NCBI RefSeq assembly: GCF_000715075.1
Contig: NC_134089.1
Coordinates: 65,454,697 to 65,518,696 of the forward strand
Length of the DNA: 64,000 nucleotides
Origin: Nicotiana tabacum
Taxonomy: Eukaryota; Streptophyta; Magnoliopsida; Solanales; Solanaceae
Reading direction: 5' to 3'
The notes beneath the pieces are model-generated. The model saw only the letters and a list, made by a program, of their open reading frames with translations. It was not told the DNA's origin and made no database searches. Each line of letters begins with the position of its first letter. The first letter of the stretch is position 1. The translations under genes were made by a program, and so were the position numbers. This document shows, in pieces, positions 41,711 through 53,910 of this stretch.

Positions 41711-44466
41711 CAATTTAGTACCTGCTTGCTATTATGAGTAATTATGTTGACCATTTTTAATTGATATGATGTTGTTAGTTCCTTTAAGTAATCATAGAGA
41801 AACTATCTTTTTCATCTAGATATGTAATATGATTCAATGTTTAACCTCATTGAAGCATTTTTGTATTCAAGTTTCCTTTTCTCGAACAGCAATTTGCCTT
41901 TTCGTTAGTTTTTTTTTATTTCTTCTTCACATTAACTTCAATCAATTTTTTTTATTAATGCAACCAATTTCCTACTACAAACAAAAAATTATATTTATTT
42001 GGTTTCTAAGAAACAAAAAAGGTGGAAGAGCACAAATGAAATTGTCCCTGTGAAAATAAAAAAAGTTATGATGCCTATGAAAATAAAATCTCGTTTGAAA
42101 GAACTTAGAATTTGGGGGAAAAAAGATAAAAAAATCCATGAAAGGATTTGATTTGCTGGTACCGTATCCCAGTATCCCTGTAAGTAAAGGATTCTACATT
42201 TAAAGAAAGGCTAAATTATAGGAATATTTTGTTTTAACCATAGTTTAGGGAATGAGTTAATCTTGGCCTTTGGATTTGAAAAATGACATATGTCATTAAA
42301 TTAGACCTCCACTGCTGAAATTGGAGAGATCCTATACAGGAGGGGACTACTGTCTCTTCTCAATTTTATTGACCCTATTATATATTGCTCTTGTTCTTTC
42401 TCCTATTTGGTTTCTCAACTGGCTGCGAGTCAAAGCAAAGATTGAATTTCTCTCTTTCACTCGATATTGGGATACTAACGAGTATATTCTTTATTGTCGT
42501 CTTGTTCGGGTTTGGATTTCTCGCTCGCTTTGGTATTCTGAACTTGGCATTGCTGCAATTTTATTTTTTACTATATAGCCACTCTGTAAAATAAGGTCAG
42601 TCCCCTATCCTTTGTATTTAATTCCCTGTATGTGTAGTATATATTAGTTCCTTCTGAATGGTTATTTGGCGATGCTATGTGAATGCTTTAAGCATTCTGT
42701 TGGAAGCAAAGCGACCAGGTTAGTTGCTCGCCCTCTTTGCGTCTCTTTGTATGATTTGAAGTTTTGTTTTGCTCTTGTATGATCTTTGTTGTACAACATT
42801 AATTAGAAAAGCATGGCTTTACGATTGCTACATTGTTTTATGTGCTTGTAAATTTTGGGTGATTATGACACTTACAGAACTTTACTGTTTATGTTTTTCA
42901 TTATGAAAACCTGAGTTAATCATCACGTTTAACTCTTATTTGAGCATTTAATCTCTATGTATAGGAAAGATTTTATGTACTTGCTTTTAATAAATTGTTC
43001 TAACAATTTCAGATAGTGTTTGTGCTCATACGATAACTAAGCTTTCCTAACATATGATACGTGAGGTTTTTATTTGCCTTAAACTCAATTTTGCTTATTC
43101 TGAAAAATAAAAACGGTATTTTTTAAAATAAAACTTTTTATTTTGAGTTTGACCTTAAAAATTGGAGTCTTTGAAATACCAGATATATGTCTATTGTAGT
43201 TAAATGTTTCAAGCCTTTATTTTCTAGAAATTTACATTGCAACATAGTTAAGAGTTAACTTTATCTCTTTTCCAAATCTTCCTTGTTTCGTTGCCAACAT
43301 TTTTTTTTCTTTTTGCCAATAATATGTACAGTTAACTATTTTAATTAGGGTGGTTGACGCATTTTAATTTGAACAATTTTATAATCTATTCACTGCGTAC
43401 ATGGGTATTTTATCTCTCTTATGCCTCAAGCATTATATTAAGGAGCTTATCCATTTTTATGAGCCCGAGATTACTATTCTAGTAATTACTAATTACTTAA
43501 TTAATTCGGAGGCCAACATGAGCCCTTACTTGCCTTATGTGTTACTCGGTTAAGTCCCAATGTGTTCCCTTTTATGTGACGCTAATAAGAATAGAAATAG
43601 AAACCTAAGTTTTTCTTTAAGTCTAGAATCATCCCTTTAGAATAGTGTACAAAGCCTCCTTGGATTATAGGAAGGGACGGGTAGCTCTGAATTAAGACGC
43701 GCTATAAAAATGACTAGTGCGCTTTAGGTAAATAACTTAAATATAGTGATGAGGGTAGCGGACATGATACACAAATTGCCCGAATAGCCATTATACTTTT
43801 GGCTATAAAAGTCTTAGCAGACTTTGCGCGGGAGTTGATCCATCGGGCTTAAAAATTTAGGTCCCCAATATAGTTATTTAATGTCTTAATGATCCTGTTG
43901 CGTGTATTGCTTTGTAAAATATTTGTATTAATTTTATGTTACCATACTTCCAAAATTATGTATTTCTCATGTTTTAAAAAGTGTATCCGAATGCCTTGCT
44001 GTAATAGTAATTGGTTACTTACCAGATTCGTTTCTTTAGCCTTTGTCTCGTTGAATTTATATATGTCAGGCATTAAGCAATTCAAACTAAGATGTTCTGT
44101 TCCTTCCTTTTCTTTTAAGCTCGTTTGAGTAAGCATGCATTAGTATGTATATAAATGGACTAATTAACTAATCACCTAGGTCATATAGGTTAGTAGTATT
44201 TATTAGTCTAACCCTATAATCCCACATAGTTTAAAATTCGGCCAGGAACCGTATTTGTGGATTTTGAAGAGTGCCTAATACCTTCTCTTCGAGGTAATTT
44301 GAACCTATACCCGATCTTTGGTAGCGCAGACTAGTTCTAATAAGAGTTATTTGCAAATAAGTTCTCTAACGCACATCGTTAGGTGGCGACTCTTCTCTTT
44401 TAATACCTATTTTAAAAGAGTTGTCACACGTCGAAACCCGCTTTCGCAAGAAAATGGGGCGCGACA
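41711..44466 (+). repeat. O2 solo LTR, right part
   Basis: A/T-rich LTR DNA. The part from about 43500 parallels O1 (46500-47299): the phrases taggcagtgcctaa(t/c)acctt-like, gaggtaatttgaacc, gatctttggt and ttaggtggcgactct occur in both. The block ttaggtggcgactcttct at 44380-44398 resembles the tRNA-primer motif of Ogre elements but lies inside the LTR. The open frames at 42321-42594 are not supported by any family. Confidence 0.6.
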
Positions 44467-44471
44467 ATGGT
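44467..44471 (+). repeat. O2 target duplication, right (ATGGT)
   Basis: It matches 36578-36582. Confidence 0.9.
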
Positions 44472-47299
44472 TGATTAAACTTTATTTGACTTCTTACCCT
44501 GCAACCTTTGTGAGACTATGAAATTGCTTTATTCATGTTAAATCCTCATGCCTAATATGCTATATCTCTGCAAGTCATGCTTAGCCTAATAATTGTGTCC
44601 AACTTGAATGATCATCATGTTTACCTGTTGCTTATTCTGATTATTGGTTTCTCTCATTATTGAGTACTATCATGACAACCAACTCATGCGTTCTAATAAT
44701 TTAAATGTGATCAATTCTTAATGGTGTGATAGCCAATTGTGAGCTTAATATATGTTCCATGTTTGATTAAATCCTGTGTTGCTTGATATCCCTTCTAGGT
44801 TATAAACGAAAGGCAGCACCTAGCCCCTTTAGGTGACAATTTAGTCTTTGCCTACTATGAAGTCTGACCATCCCAAGTGTCATATGACCTTCAAATTCAC
44901 CAAGAATGCTTTAGACTTTGAAACCTTTGTGTTATACTCAGCATGTTAAACTACTTGTTGACTGTTGTGGACCATGCCTACTTATTTGTTTACTATGTCT
45001 AATTGTCATTCTCTGACTATGCTTTTTATGCCTTAGATTTCAAGTTCTGAGTCTCTTTTAGGCTAACTTTTGTTTATGTTTCACTGTAAACTTGTCGTCC
45101 TAAAAAAAACTAAGTATGTATATGTGCTTACCATGCCTATTATGAACTTATATGGTTAGTTTTCTTTTCATATGGAGATTAAATCCTACTGGTGTTCCTA
45201 GTTTTATGTGTAATCCTGTATTCGATCAATCCTGTCACCCTAACTTTCAAAAAAAAATGCGAGTGCAACTATTTTTTTTGTGTGAGCCTTGTCGATACGT
45301 TTCATGATTCTATATCTATGTACTAGTGAAAACTGTTGTTAGTAGGCCTCAAAACTATTTTAATTGGTTACCATGTGTGGCTCATTAACTTGCGTGGTTA
45401 AGTTGTCCATCTGCAAAGCAAATGGGCCTTCGTTGTTAGCCTAATGTGAGTCTCATGTGTGTTTGAGCTGAGAAATTGACAACACTCTAATGTTGGGTGT
45501 ATTTTGATCTGGGTCTGCAATTTTATGAAGAATGGACCTGCTGAAGGCCCAGGCTTTATTGGGTAATTTTCCTTGGGCCTGCTCTATTTATTGGGCTCGT
45601 AGTTGCTTTAGTGTGTATTGTTTGAATTTGTACTCTTTTATTTTTGACCTATAATAACTTATAATAATAAATGATTGGGGATTAATGGGGGGAGGGGGAG
45701 GTGCTACGATAATTTATCTTTTACATGAATGGGTAGAAATCATGCCTACAGGATCTTGAGTGTTTGTTTGCTCATCATGCCTCATTATTTAAAATATGTG
45801 CGCACAATGTTATGACTCGAATGGCTAGAGAGCATGCCAATAGGATCTAAATTACATTCCTTGAACTTAGACGTCATGCCTATAGGAACTTAATTCGGAC
45901 AACTAAAAAATGCATGTTTGGGCCACGTCTTTAAATTGTATAACTCACTTAGATATCATGCCTATAGAAAACTCAAATACTTCTCCTACTCAACCTACCT
46001 AATGCCCACACACTGTCAGAAGATGTTTGTAAGAACTTAAGTGTTTCATTAGTTCGCATGCTTACTTCTATGCCCTCTTAGATAATATACCCATAGGTTG
46101 CATCCATGTAAGACCTTCTATACTCAATACGATGGCTATAAGGTTTAATAATTAACCAATGGCTTCATATTATTTTGTACTGCTTCACTAAGATAGCATG
46201 CCTATAGGGATAAAAGTATATAAAATCAATTACAATCGTCAACTGCTAGATGTCTTGCATCTATGACACTGGCATATGCCTAAGAAATTTGTCTATAAAA
46301 TCAGCGCTGGTAATTCATGATTTTGGGACCATTTCACTGCCTCATTGCGTAAACAATCTAGAGATCCTGCCTATAGGCTTGTAATGCCCTTAATATGCAA
46401 ATCTGTTGCATGTACGTTGCGAAAAATAGAATCATCGAGGAACCATGCCTATAGGACTGGCGACTATAATACACCTCAATTATGAAATTGTCTACTGCAT
46501 AACCTGAAAATCTGCTTGCGTGCCTTTGTTGTTATGTGTGGAGGCTAACTTGGGCCTTTAATTGTCTTTACGTAAAGTCATATATGTTTTGAATGTCGTT
46601 TAGTTTTATCATTTTTGGGCAACCTAAGTTGAGTCTAGAACAACCTAATAATACGTCCAAAGCCTCCTGGACCATAAGCATGGGATGATTAGTGCATGCA
46701 TAGGATACATTTTAAAATTGAATTAGAACGCCTTTAAGTAACAACTTCAACATAGTAATTGGGTAGCAGAAGATGATGTCTATGCCCGCTAAATAATATG
46801 AGCAATCCCCTATTGTAAGGGAGTTGCGAAATATTATTTATGTTGCACGGGGAGATCATTTAGGCTAAAAAACTTAGGCCCCCCCCCCCCCTCTTTATTT
46901 CCTTTATATACCTACACTTTGTTATTTAACATATATACATGTAGTTGTATCCTTGTAATCATTAAAGATTTGTACCAATTCCTAGTATTTTATGATAAGA
47001 CTCCTCGACTTCTATATTTCTTTCAAGAATGCTTCACACGGAATAGTCAAACGGGCAAAAAAAGTTCGGTTGAGACCCATAGTTGTGGACCTCGAAGAGT
47101 GCCTAACACCTTCTCTTTGAGGTAATTTGATCCCTTGCTCGATCTTTGGTGACACAAACTAGTCAAAACAGAGTTATTTGTAAATAGATTTCCTAACGCA
47201 CCTTAAAATTATTAGGTGGTGACTCTGCTCTTAAATACCTTCCTTTAAAAGAGTTGTCACAGGTCGAAATCCGTTTTCGCGAGAAAACGGGGTGCGACA
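44472..47299 (+). repeat. O1 3' LTR, right part
   Basis: It continues the LTR interrupted at 36582 and ends ...cgagaaaacggggtgcgaca. The passage 45740-46480 repeats the phrase atgcc(t/a)ata(g)gga at intervals of 50-120 bp (for example 45742, 45833, 45885, 45958, 46200, 46371, 46446), a decayed repeat on an LTR scale. A run of 13 C is at 46879-46891. Confidence 0.75.
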
Positions 47300-47359
47300 G
47301 GTTGTACTCATACTGCACTTTGTACTTCGTGTGCAGATCCGGGTACATCTAGACCGGTG
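47300..47359 (+). repeat. 60-bp scrap of another Tekay-type LTR
   Basis: gttgtactcatactgcac to gtgtgcagatccggg parallels the T1 and T2 LTR passage gttg(g/a)cgtactcacatta...gtgtgcagattcagg. It probably belongs to an older LTR into which O1, and then T2, inserted. Confidence 0.6.
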
Positions 47360-48065
47360 TGTAATGACCCGACCGGTCGTTTTGTGATTTTGCATTTTTG
47401 CTCGTCACTTCTCGGGTAGGAATAGCCCCGTGTGATGTATTATGACTTATGTAAATCGTCGGTTTGAATTTTCAAGGTAATCGGAATGAATTTGGAAGAA
47501 CAGTTCTCAGTTTGAAGATTAAAATTTGAAAGGTTTGACCAATTTTTGACTTGTTAGTATATGATCTCGGATTGGAATTTTTATTATTTGGCTAGCTCCG
47601 TTAGGTGATTTGGGACTTACGAGCATGATCGAAATGTATTTTGGAGGTCCGCGGAAGGTTTAGACTTGAATTGGTGAAATTGGCATTTTGGCGTTTTCCG
47701 GTTGATAGGTGAGATTTTGATATCAGGGTCGGAATAGAATTTCGAAAGTTGGAATAAGTCTCTTATATCATTTGTGATGTGTGTGCAAAATTTCAGGTCA
47801 TTCGGACGAGGTTTGATAGACTTTTTGATCGAATTTGGAGTTCGAAAGTTTTTGGGATTCTTAGGCTTGAATCCGATGATGATTTAATGTTTTGATATTG
47901 TTTTGAGCGTTCCGAAGGTTGGACAAGTTTGAATTATGATATGGGATATGTTGGCATGTTTGGTTGAGGTCCCGAGGGCCTCGGGTGAGTTTCGGGTGGT
48001 AAACAGATCAATTATTGGACTTTGGACTTGGCAGTTTTGTTGGTTTTTGTTGAACGGATTTTTGT

Positions 48066-48332
48066 TCATCGCATTCGCGATCAGGGACTCGCGTTCACGA
48101 AGAGTGCTCTCGAGGTGGTGAATTCTGTTCTTCGTGTTCACGCTTTGGGTGTCGCGTTCGCGATGTATTGATACTGTGTTCTTTGAGTTCTCTCTTTGGT
48201 AGTCGCGTTCGCTTAGTTATGTCTCTAGTAGGTACCGCGTTTGCGAGGCTTTTGCCGTGAACGCATAGAGCATTTTGGGAGCCTATATTTATTTTCATCG
48301 AGGATGCGATGGTCGTCACACGTTCGCGAAAG
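48066..48332 (+). repeat. CG motif array in the T2 5' LTR
   Basis: tcgcattcgcga, actcgcgttcacgaa, TCGCGTTCGCGA (48152-48163, a near-perfect dyad), agtcgcgttcgc, accgcgtttgcgag, gtgaacgc and acgttcgcgaa. The partner array in the 3' LTR is at 54612-54843. Confidence 0.8.
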
Positions 48333-48348
48333 AGGAAGCCTGGGCAGC

Positions 48349-48357
48349 CTTATAAAG
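48349..48357 (+). promoter_or_regulatory. TATA box of the T2 5' LTR
   Basis: cttataaag lies 17 bp after the CG array. In the 3' LTR the same place reads cttgtaaag, a damaged TATA. Confidence 0.55.
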
Positions 48358-48950
48358 TACTCTATTTCGAGGATTTCAGCCATTTTTGTAATTTTAGAGC
48401 TATGGAGCTCGGGAGAAGACAATTTTGGAGGGAATTTTCAGAGGAGTGATTGGGATTCGATGCGAGTTGAGGCCGAGGTGAGATGCAAGGGCGTCAGAGA
48501 GTAGTATTTCATCCGGTTTGAGGTAAGTAATGATTATAAAGGCTGTCCTGAGGGTATGAAACCCCGGATTTCACATCGTTGTGCTACTTTGAGGTGATGC
48601 ACACGCTAGATGACGAACGTGGAGTCGTGCACCGTTGGGGATTGTGACTTGGTCCATCCCGTATAATTGTTAAGTCGCGTATGTGATTGAAAACTGTTTG
48701 ATATCATTGTGTTTCGAAAAGTATTGCTATGTTTTGGGCGGAATGCCATATTTGGTTCTCGTGCCAACTGTTTTGGATCCTTATGGGCTTTTTAACTACT
48801 ATTCCTTGCTGTTTTGACTTAATAATTGTACTCAATCATGCTGTATTTTATTGATTTATTAACTCAGCCTTATTTACTAAATTTTGATATTATAAATGAT
48901 ATCTTGAGCTGAACGCCCTGTTTTACTGATAGTTCGAATGGCTTGTGAGG

Positions 48951-49061
48951 TTGATGGCTGAGAGAGGCCGAAGGCCGGATTGCGAGGTTGATGATTGAGA
49001 TAGACCGAGGGTCTAATTTTAAGGTTAATGACTGAGAGAGGCCGAGGGCCTGGTTGTGAGG
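48951..49061 (+). repeat. 37-bp tandem repeat in the T2 LTR
   Basis: Three units of ttgatg(g/a)ctgagagaggccgaaggcc-type text start at 48951, 48988 and 49025. A related pair is in T1 near 20830-20945. Confidence 0.8.
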
Positions 49062-49160
49062 ATTATATATTTATGGATCGGGCTGCATGCCGCAACGATA
49101 TATGGATCGATCTGCACGCCGCAGAGATATGTTGGATCGGGCTGCACACCGCAACAATAT

Positions 49161-49212
49161 TGCGCTTGGGCTATAGCAGTCCCTCCGGAGTCTGCACACC
49201 CCTAGTGAGCGC
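49161..49212 (+). other. 52-bp conserved block with hairpin potential (T2 5' LTR copy)
   Basis: Equivalent to 20971-21022 in T1. The inner stem is GGGCU with AGUCC, keeping pairing through a G-U. Confidence 0.55.
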
Positions 49213-50275
49213 AGTTGACTATATATATATGGATCGGTCTGCACGCCGCATCGGTTATTATATGGTACCTATTGAGCGTGAGTGCTGAGTGTGAGCGCGG
49301 ATTGCTAAGAGTTGAGTCATGAGTGATTTTGTGGCTTGCCCGAGGGGCTAGATATATACACATATAGGAGTGATACTTTGCTTGAGGGGCCTATTTATGA
49401 ACTTACTATTTTTCACTCCTCCTGAAAGAGAGTTTCTGTTGAATATGTTGATTAAATTACTGCTTTTACTCATTTATAGACTGAGCCTATATTGAAAACT
49501 TTAAACCAATGCTCTAAATAACTTTCATTTAAATTGAAGTTTTTATGAGGCATTCAGAATTTAGTCACTGATCTGGCTTTGTTACTTCTTCCGAGATTTT
49601 TAAGTTATGAAATGGTTATGAATTTCTTTTTGCTGAGGGGCTATATACGAACTATGTTTTTTCCCGAGGGCCGATTATGATTTTCATCACTTTCACTATA
49701 AATTACATCAAACTTCTACTGAAACTGTTAGAAAGACATTTTTCGAAGGATTTTTCCCAGAAATGGGAGTTGAACGAGATGATTTGATTTGTATCCTATT
49801 TTGGAAACATGTTGTACCCACTGTGGTGCTATGACATGGTTTACGTGATTTTTTACTTCTTAGTCTTTATTTACTTTTATTACTTACTGAGTTGACGTAC
49901 TCACATTAGTAGATTCAAGTATTTCTGAGCTCGGTGGCAGGTTCATCGGAGTTAGCAAGGTAGCTGCCTGGCAATCGCAGCCCTGCTTTTCTCCCTCCTT
50001 ATTCCTCCTTATGTATTCTTGTGATTTTCCCGGCCATATTGGTTTTGATGTGATTGGACAGTTGTAGTAGATGCTCATGACTAGTGACACCCCAATGTCG
50101 AACTTGTGTATTTATTCCGCACTATTCATTTAAACTTAAATCACGAGATTATTGATTAATAAATGGTATAAAAATAACTTTTATTGAATAATAGTAAATT
50201 CGGGAATTGTTTTGGCTGGCCTAGTTTTACGATAGTCGCCATCACGACCGGGTCATTTTTTGGGTCATGACAAGT

Positions 50276-50288
50276 TGGTATCAGAGCC
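50276..50288 (+). promoter_or_regulatory. T2 primer-binding site, initiator-Met tRNA type
   Basis: tggtatcagagcc lies 3 bases after the LTR end. Confidence 0.8.
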
Positions 50289-53200
50289 TATTACATAGGT
50301 CTCACGAGTCATGAGCGGGTTTAGTAGTCTTGCGGATCGGTACAGAGACGTTTGTACTTATCCTCGGGAGTCTGTAGAACCTTTAGGAAAAACTTCACAT
50401 TCTTGAATTCTTGACGTGCATCCTTGATTCAGCTTGAAATGTAACTCTTGAAATTTCTTCCACGCGTTTGTATGCACGCCTGAGCGCTCATTATCAGATA
50501 TGCATCGATTGCTTGTGATTTCCTGATTGAGGGGCAATATGTAATCTCTGTGTGTTGATGTTGGGCCAGTTTGGAGGACTTCAGGCCGGGTTTTGCCTAT
50601 AGCTTGAGCATTGAGGCATTGATTGTGTGAGCACGTGCTTTTGGATTTGATGTCCGATAGTGTCCTTATTAGTGGGAGTGATGACTGGATAGCTATGTGA
50701 TGAGTATGATGTGACTACGAGATGTGTACATATGATTCGAACGAGACAAGAAGGGTCTGCTTGGGTGTAGTAAGAACTATTCGGTGCTTGATTTCCATCG
50801 TGATTTGATGTATAGCCCGAGTTGTAGGCAGGTTGAGGGACCTTTTCATGTTGCCTAGTTGGGAAGTAAAGTAAATTTCACGTTGTGATATGAGTTCAGA
50901 CAATTGAAGATTAAGCGACTGCGTAATGTTTATGCCGGTGGAAGGGTATAAAGAGATGTTAGTTTGAGGTGAAGTAGGTAGGTTATCTCCTGCAGATTGT
51001 TCTGAAGTTTGAGTGATCCTTATGTCGTTTATTGGAAGATCTATGTTACCTGTGAAAGATATGTGCTACAATTTGAATTTGGGTTGCTTAAGAGAGTGGG
51101 CTTGTCTGTTACGAGGGTGAATGCAAGATTTGCAGAAGATTTAAAGTAATAAATGGTATGTGTTTCACGAGCTTATAAATGATTGAGTTTAATTTAACTA
51201 TGGTATTATGGTAATAATAAAGTATATGCATTATGAGTTATTGTGTGTATTGATCTATGGTTTTGAGCCAAGTGGGGGAGCCTGCTATTGATCAGTTGAT
51301 TGCACGGTTATGTGCTATGATGGTTCCAGTTTGGGACATACTGGTGAATTAGTGATGGCATACAAAGGTTGAGACCGAGGATGGCTCGAGTAAAGGAAAT
51401 TTCAATAAAGGTTATGCTATGCTTATCAGTGTATGAGAATCACGGAATGACTTAAGTTGTTATTGGTAAAGGATGTACGGTGAATGGGATAGGAAATTAT
51501 TTGGTTGCATTAAGGTGACGTTACATTCTGCGGTGTTGGAGTGCTATTGGAGCATATGTCGTCCAGTCTGTTCGATCGGTCTAATTACGATTTGAGTAGA
51601 GTGAATGACTCTCGAGAATGGTTCTAATGGGTTCAAGATGTTACATGTAATCATTGGAGATTTTCAAGTTGTATATTTAGCTAGATCCGAGATTTGCATT
51701 GGAGGGTGTCAAGACTAGTGGTATTTCTATATTATTATGGATTCTACACATTAGTATCAGGAAGGTGAAGGTAATTTGGAAGGAACTTAGAGAATTAGGA
51801 CATCTTGGTAGTAGGTTGGATCGGCAAGGTAACAAATATGATCGGTTCTTGGGTGCTTATGATACACTGGGTTTCTACAGGTGTTTCGTGGCAATGCTCT
51901 TAGGTTTTGATGGTCTACGTAGCTTGGTTGAGTTAGAGGAATTTATTTTTGACGGTTTGGTCTTGTGCAAATGAAATCCAGAGAGTTCTTGATGGTTTTT
52001 ACCACGGTTAGAGATGTATATTTTCTACTGGTATGAAGAGCATGGGATGTATAATGATTTTATCCTAGATGGGATCAAATGGAAAAGTTCTTGGCTAGCT
52101 GAGTACGTAGTTGTTTGTAGCTTGGAGTGGATTATGAAGTTCTCATATTTATCATAGGATGGTATGGTATATGCGTTATGTTGTGTGGGGTTGAGATTTG
52201 CATGTGTAAGGTCACAATTCAGTTTTGAAAGGAAGGTCATAAATTCTTAGGCAGCTTAGATAGCATCAGATGACTAGATAAATGAGATCACTCATTGGTG
52301 TGCCTTGATGAGGGTATATATTTCAGAAAGAGCGATGTGTTTGAGTTATGGATGCTTTATTGGTATTACGGCACTATCTTGTCTAATCGACTGCTGATAT
52401 TCAAGGTTTGCTTGGTGGCACAGAAGAATTTTTAGAAGTAGCCCTCGTGTGATGATTGAGTAGTAGGATGTGTTAGATATTAGGGAGGTGGAGTTGGGAT
52501 CAGATATGGTAATTCATGTGCTTTATGGATTTGGAGACTAGGAGTTCTCTAAATAGGTTATTTCGCGGTTGTGGACTGTAAAAATGTGGGTAAGATAGTC
52601 AGATGATAGTATATGCTATGATTCATTCATTGTGAACCTTCGAAGGGATATTTATCTGTTGTGGGTGACCAAAGTCGATATGTGTTCTGCACCGAGTCAG
52701 AATTGTGACTCCGAACTGTTATTATTGAGAAATGTGCCATTCGATTATTGTTGAGCTTATCCGTCTTTTAGAGTGATTTATGAGTTACTCTTCTATGTTA
52801 TGAGGAGTTGTAATTTGTTGGTTATAGGTACATTTAATGCGGTGTTATTAGGGTCTCTCAATGGAATTCGAGTGGGAGGAATATTGGGTATTGCTCGGTG
52901 GATGGCGTATCGGCTGTGTCCTTTCGGGTTTGTGTAATGTTATGTCAATTGCTTGACAATGGTTATGATGATTGCTTTGGTTCTAGACATCAAATTGCGC
53001 GTGGTTGTCGATTTGAGCATAATGACTTAACATGTTTCATGTTGGACTAGTGTTTGGTTGAGGTCGCGCATTGGAGTGAAGTTATGACCCTGCGGGATAG
53101 ATTCGTGTGTTATGGTTCTACGATGTGTGATGGGTTCTCAACATTGTGTTGTGGTGGTACTGGTGATCAGCTTGTTGTACAACTCTTTCATTCGGGTCAT

Positions 53201-53900
53201 CTTCATGATTTGAGTGCATTCAGATTGTTGCTTATTGGTTTGCGGGTTGCATGAGTTGTGGCTTTAGATGGTATTGATGTGTCATGTCACCAGAGTAGCT
53301 GTGTTGGGTTAGATGAGCTCGTTGGGATCTGGAATGAATACAAATGGATTCGGTTTCAGCATGTTGGAAGGATAATATCGAGGTTTGGCTTAAAAATTTA
53401 CTATGGTTCTTGCCAAAGGAGAGAGAGCTTCATGAATGGTTGATCTGAGAAATGATTACGAATCTACATATTTCTTTCATCATTGGTAGTATACAGAAGT
53501 GTTGGAATGAAGCTTTATTTGATAAGAGGCTTATTATCGAAATTCGGAAGTTCTGAGCAACGGCTGTGATAAGAAGTTATTGTTACAAGAGTTTGAGCTA
53601 CATGGTATATCATGTAATTGCATCTGGGGTTGCAGGTATGGCTTGTCACAGCTTGTACGTGCTTATTTAGAGTATAGATGTGAGATTCTAATCTTGTGGA
53701 TGATTTCAGAAGTGGAAATGTGGTTCTAAGGTTTATGTGCTAGGTTGGATTGTGAAATTTCAGTTACATTGTGTTATCGGACCTATATGAGATAGGGTGA
53801 CGTGGGATCACCCCGGGGTATGTGCATGGTAAGGTTACACAGTGATTTGATGGTTTTCGGAACAACTCTGGGCACGTTCAAGGACGAACATATGTTTAAG
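50289..53900 (+). other. T2 interior without recognisable genes
   Basis: The 5' part (50289-50420) is a Tekay-type leader (acgagtcatgagcgggttta, then cttgcggatcggtacagagac). The rest is T/G-rich on the plus strand, with only short frames (longest 91 codons at 51699-51974) that show no domain. I looked for RT, RNase H and integrase boxes and found none. The terminal 40 bp resemble the end of a chromodomain frame. Confidence 0.6.
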
Positions 53901-53910
53901 TGGGGGAGGA
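53901..53910 (+). promoter_or_regulatory. T2 polypurine tract
   Basis: tgggggagga directly before the 3' LTR. Confidence 0.85.

Larger units (their letters stand above)
36583..44466 (+). mobile_element. O2: Ogre/Tat-like solo LTR nested in the O1 LTR, itself carrying insertions
   Basis: It begins TGTTGACACCC at 36583 and ends GGGGCGCGACA at 44466, flanked by a perfect 5-bp duplication ATGGT at 36578-36582 and 44467-44471. There is no interior between two LTRs, so it is a solo LTR. Its last 900 bp (43540-44466) resemble the last 750 bp of O1 (46550-47299), including the cgaaacccg(c)tttcgc(a)agaaaa(t/c)gggg end. At 7.9 kb it is longer than the O1 LTR. The excess is accounted for by the capture element and gene fragments between about 37370 and 41700. 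Confidence 0.82.
47360..50272 (+). repeat. T2 5' LTR (2.91 kb)
   Basis: TGTAATGACCCGACCGG to gggtcatgaca. It contains a CG motif array at 48066-48332, a TATA box at 48349-48357, a 37-bp repeat (three units from 48951), dispersed ggatcgg(g/t)ctgcacgccgca boxes (49076-49250) and the 52-bp block at 49161-49212. The 3' LTR at 53911 matches it along its length. Confidence 0.9.

Noticed and set aside
42321..42594. Two hydrophobic overlapping frames that look like a small membrane protein
   Set aside because: They are in A/T-rich LTR sequence, where hydrophobic codons arise by chance; no homologue was recognised and there is no conserved counterpart in O1.
44380..44398. ttaggtggcgactcttct as an Ogre primer-binding site
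   Set aside because: It lies inside the LTR, about 70 bp before its end, and is also inside the O1 LTR (47213); no interior follows, so it is not a working primer site here.
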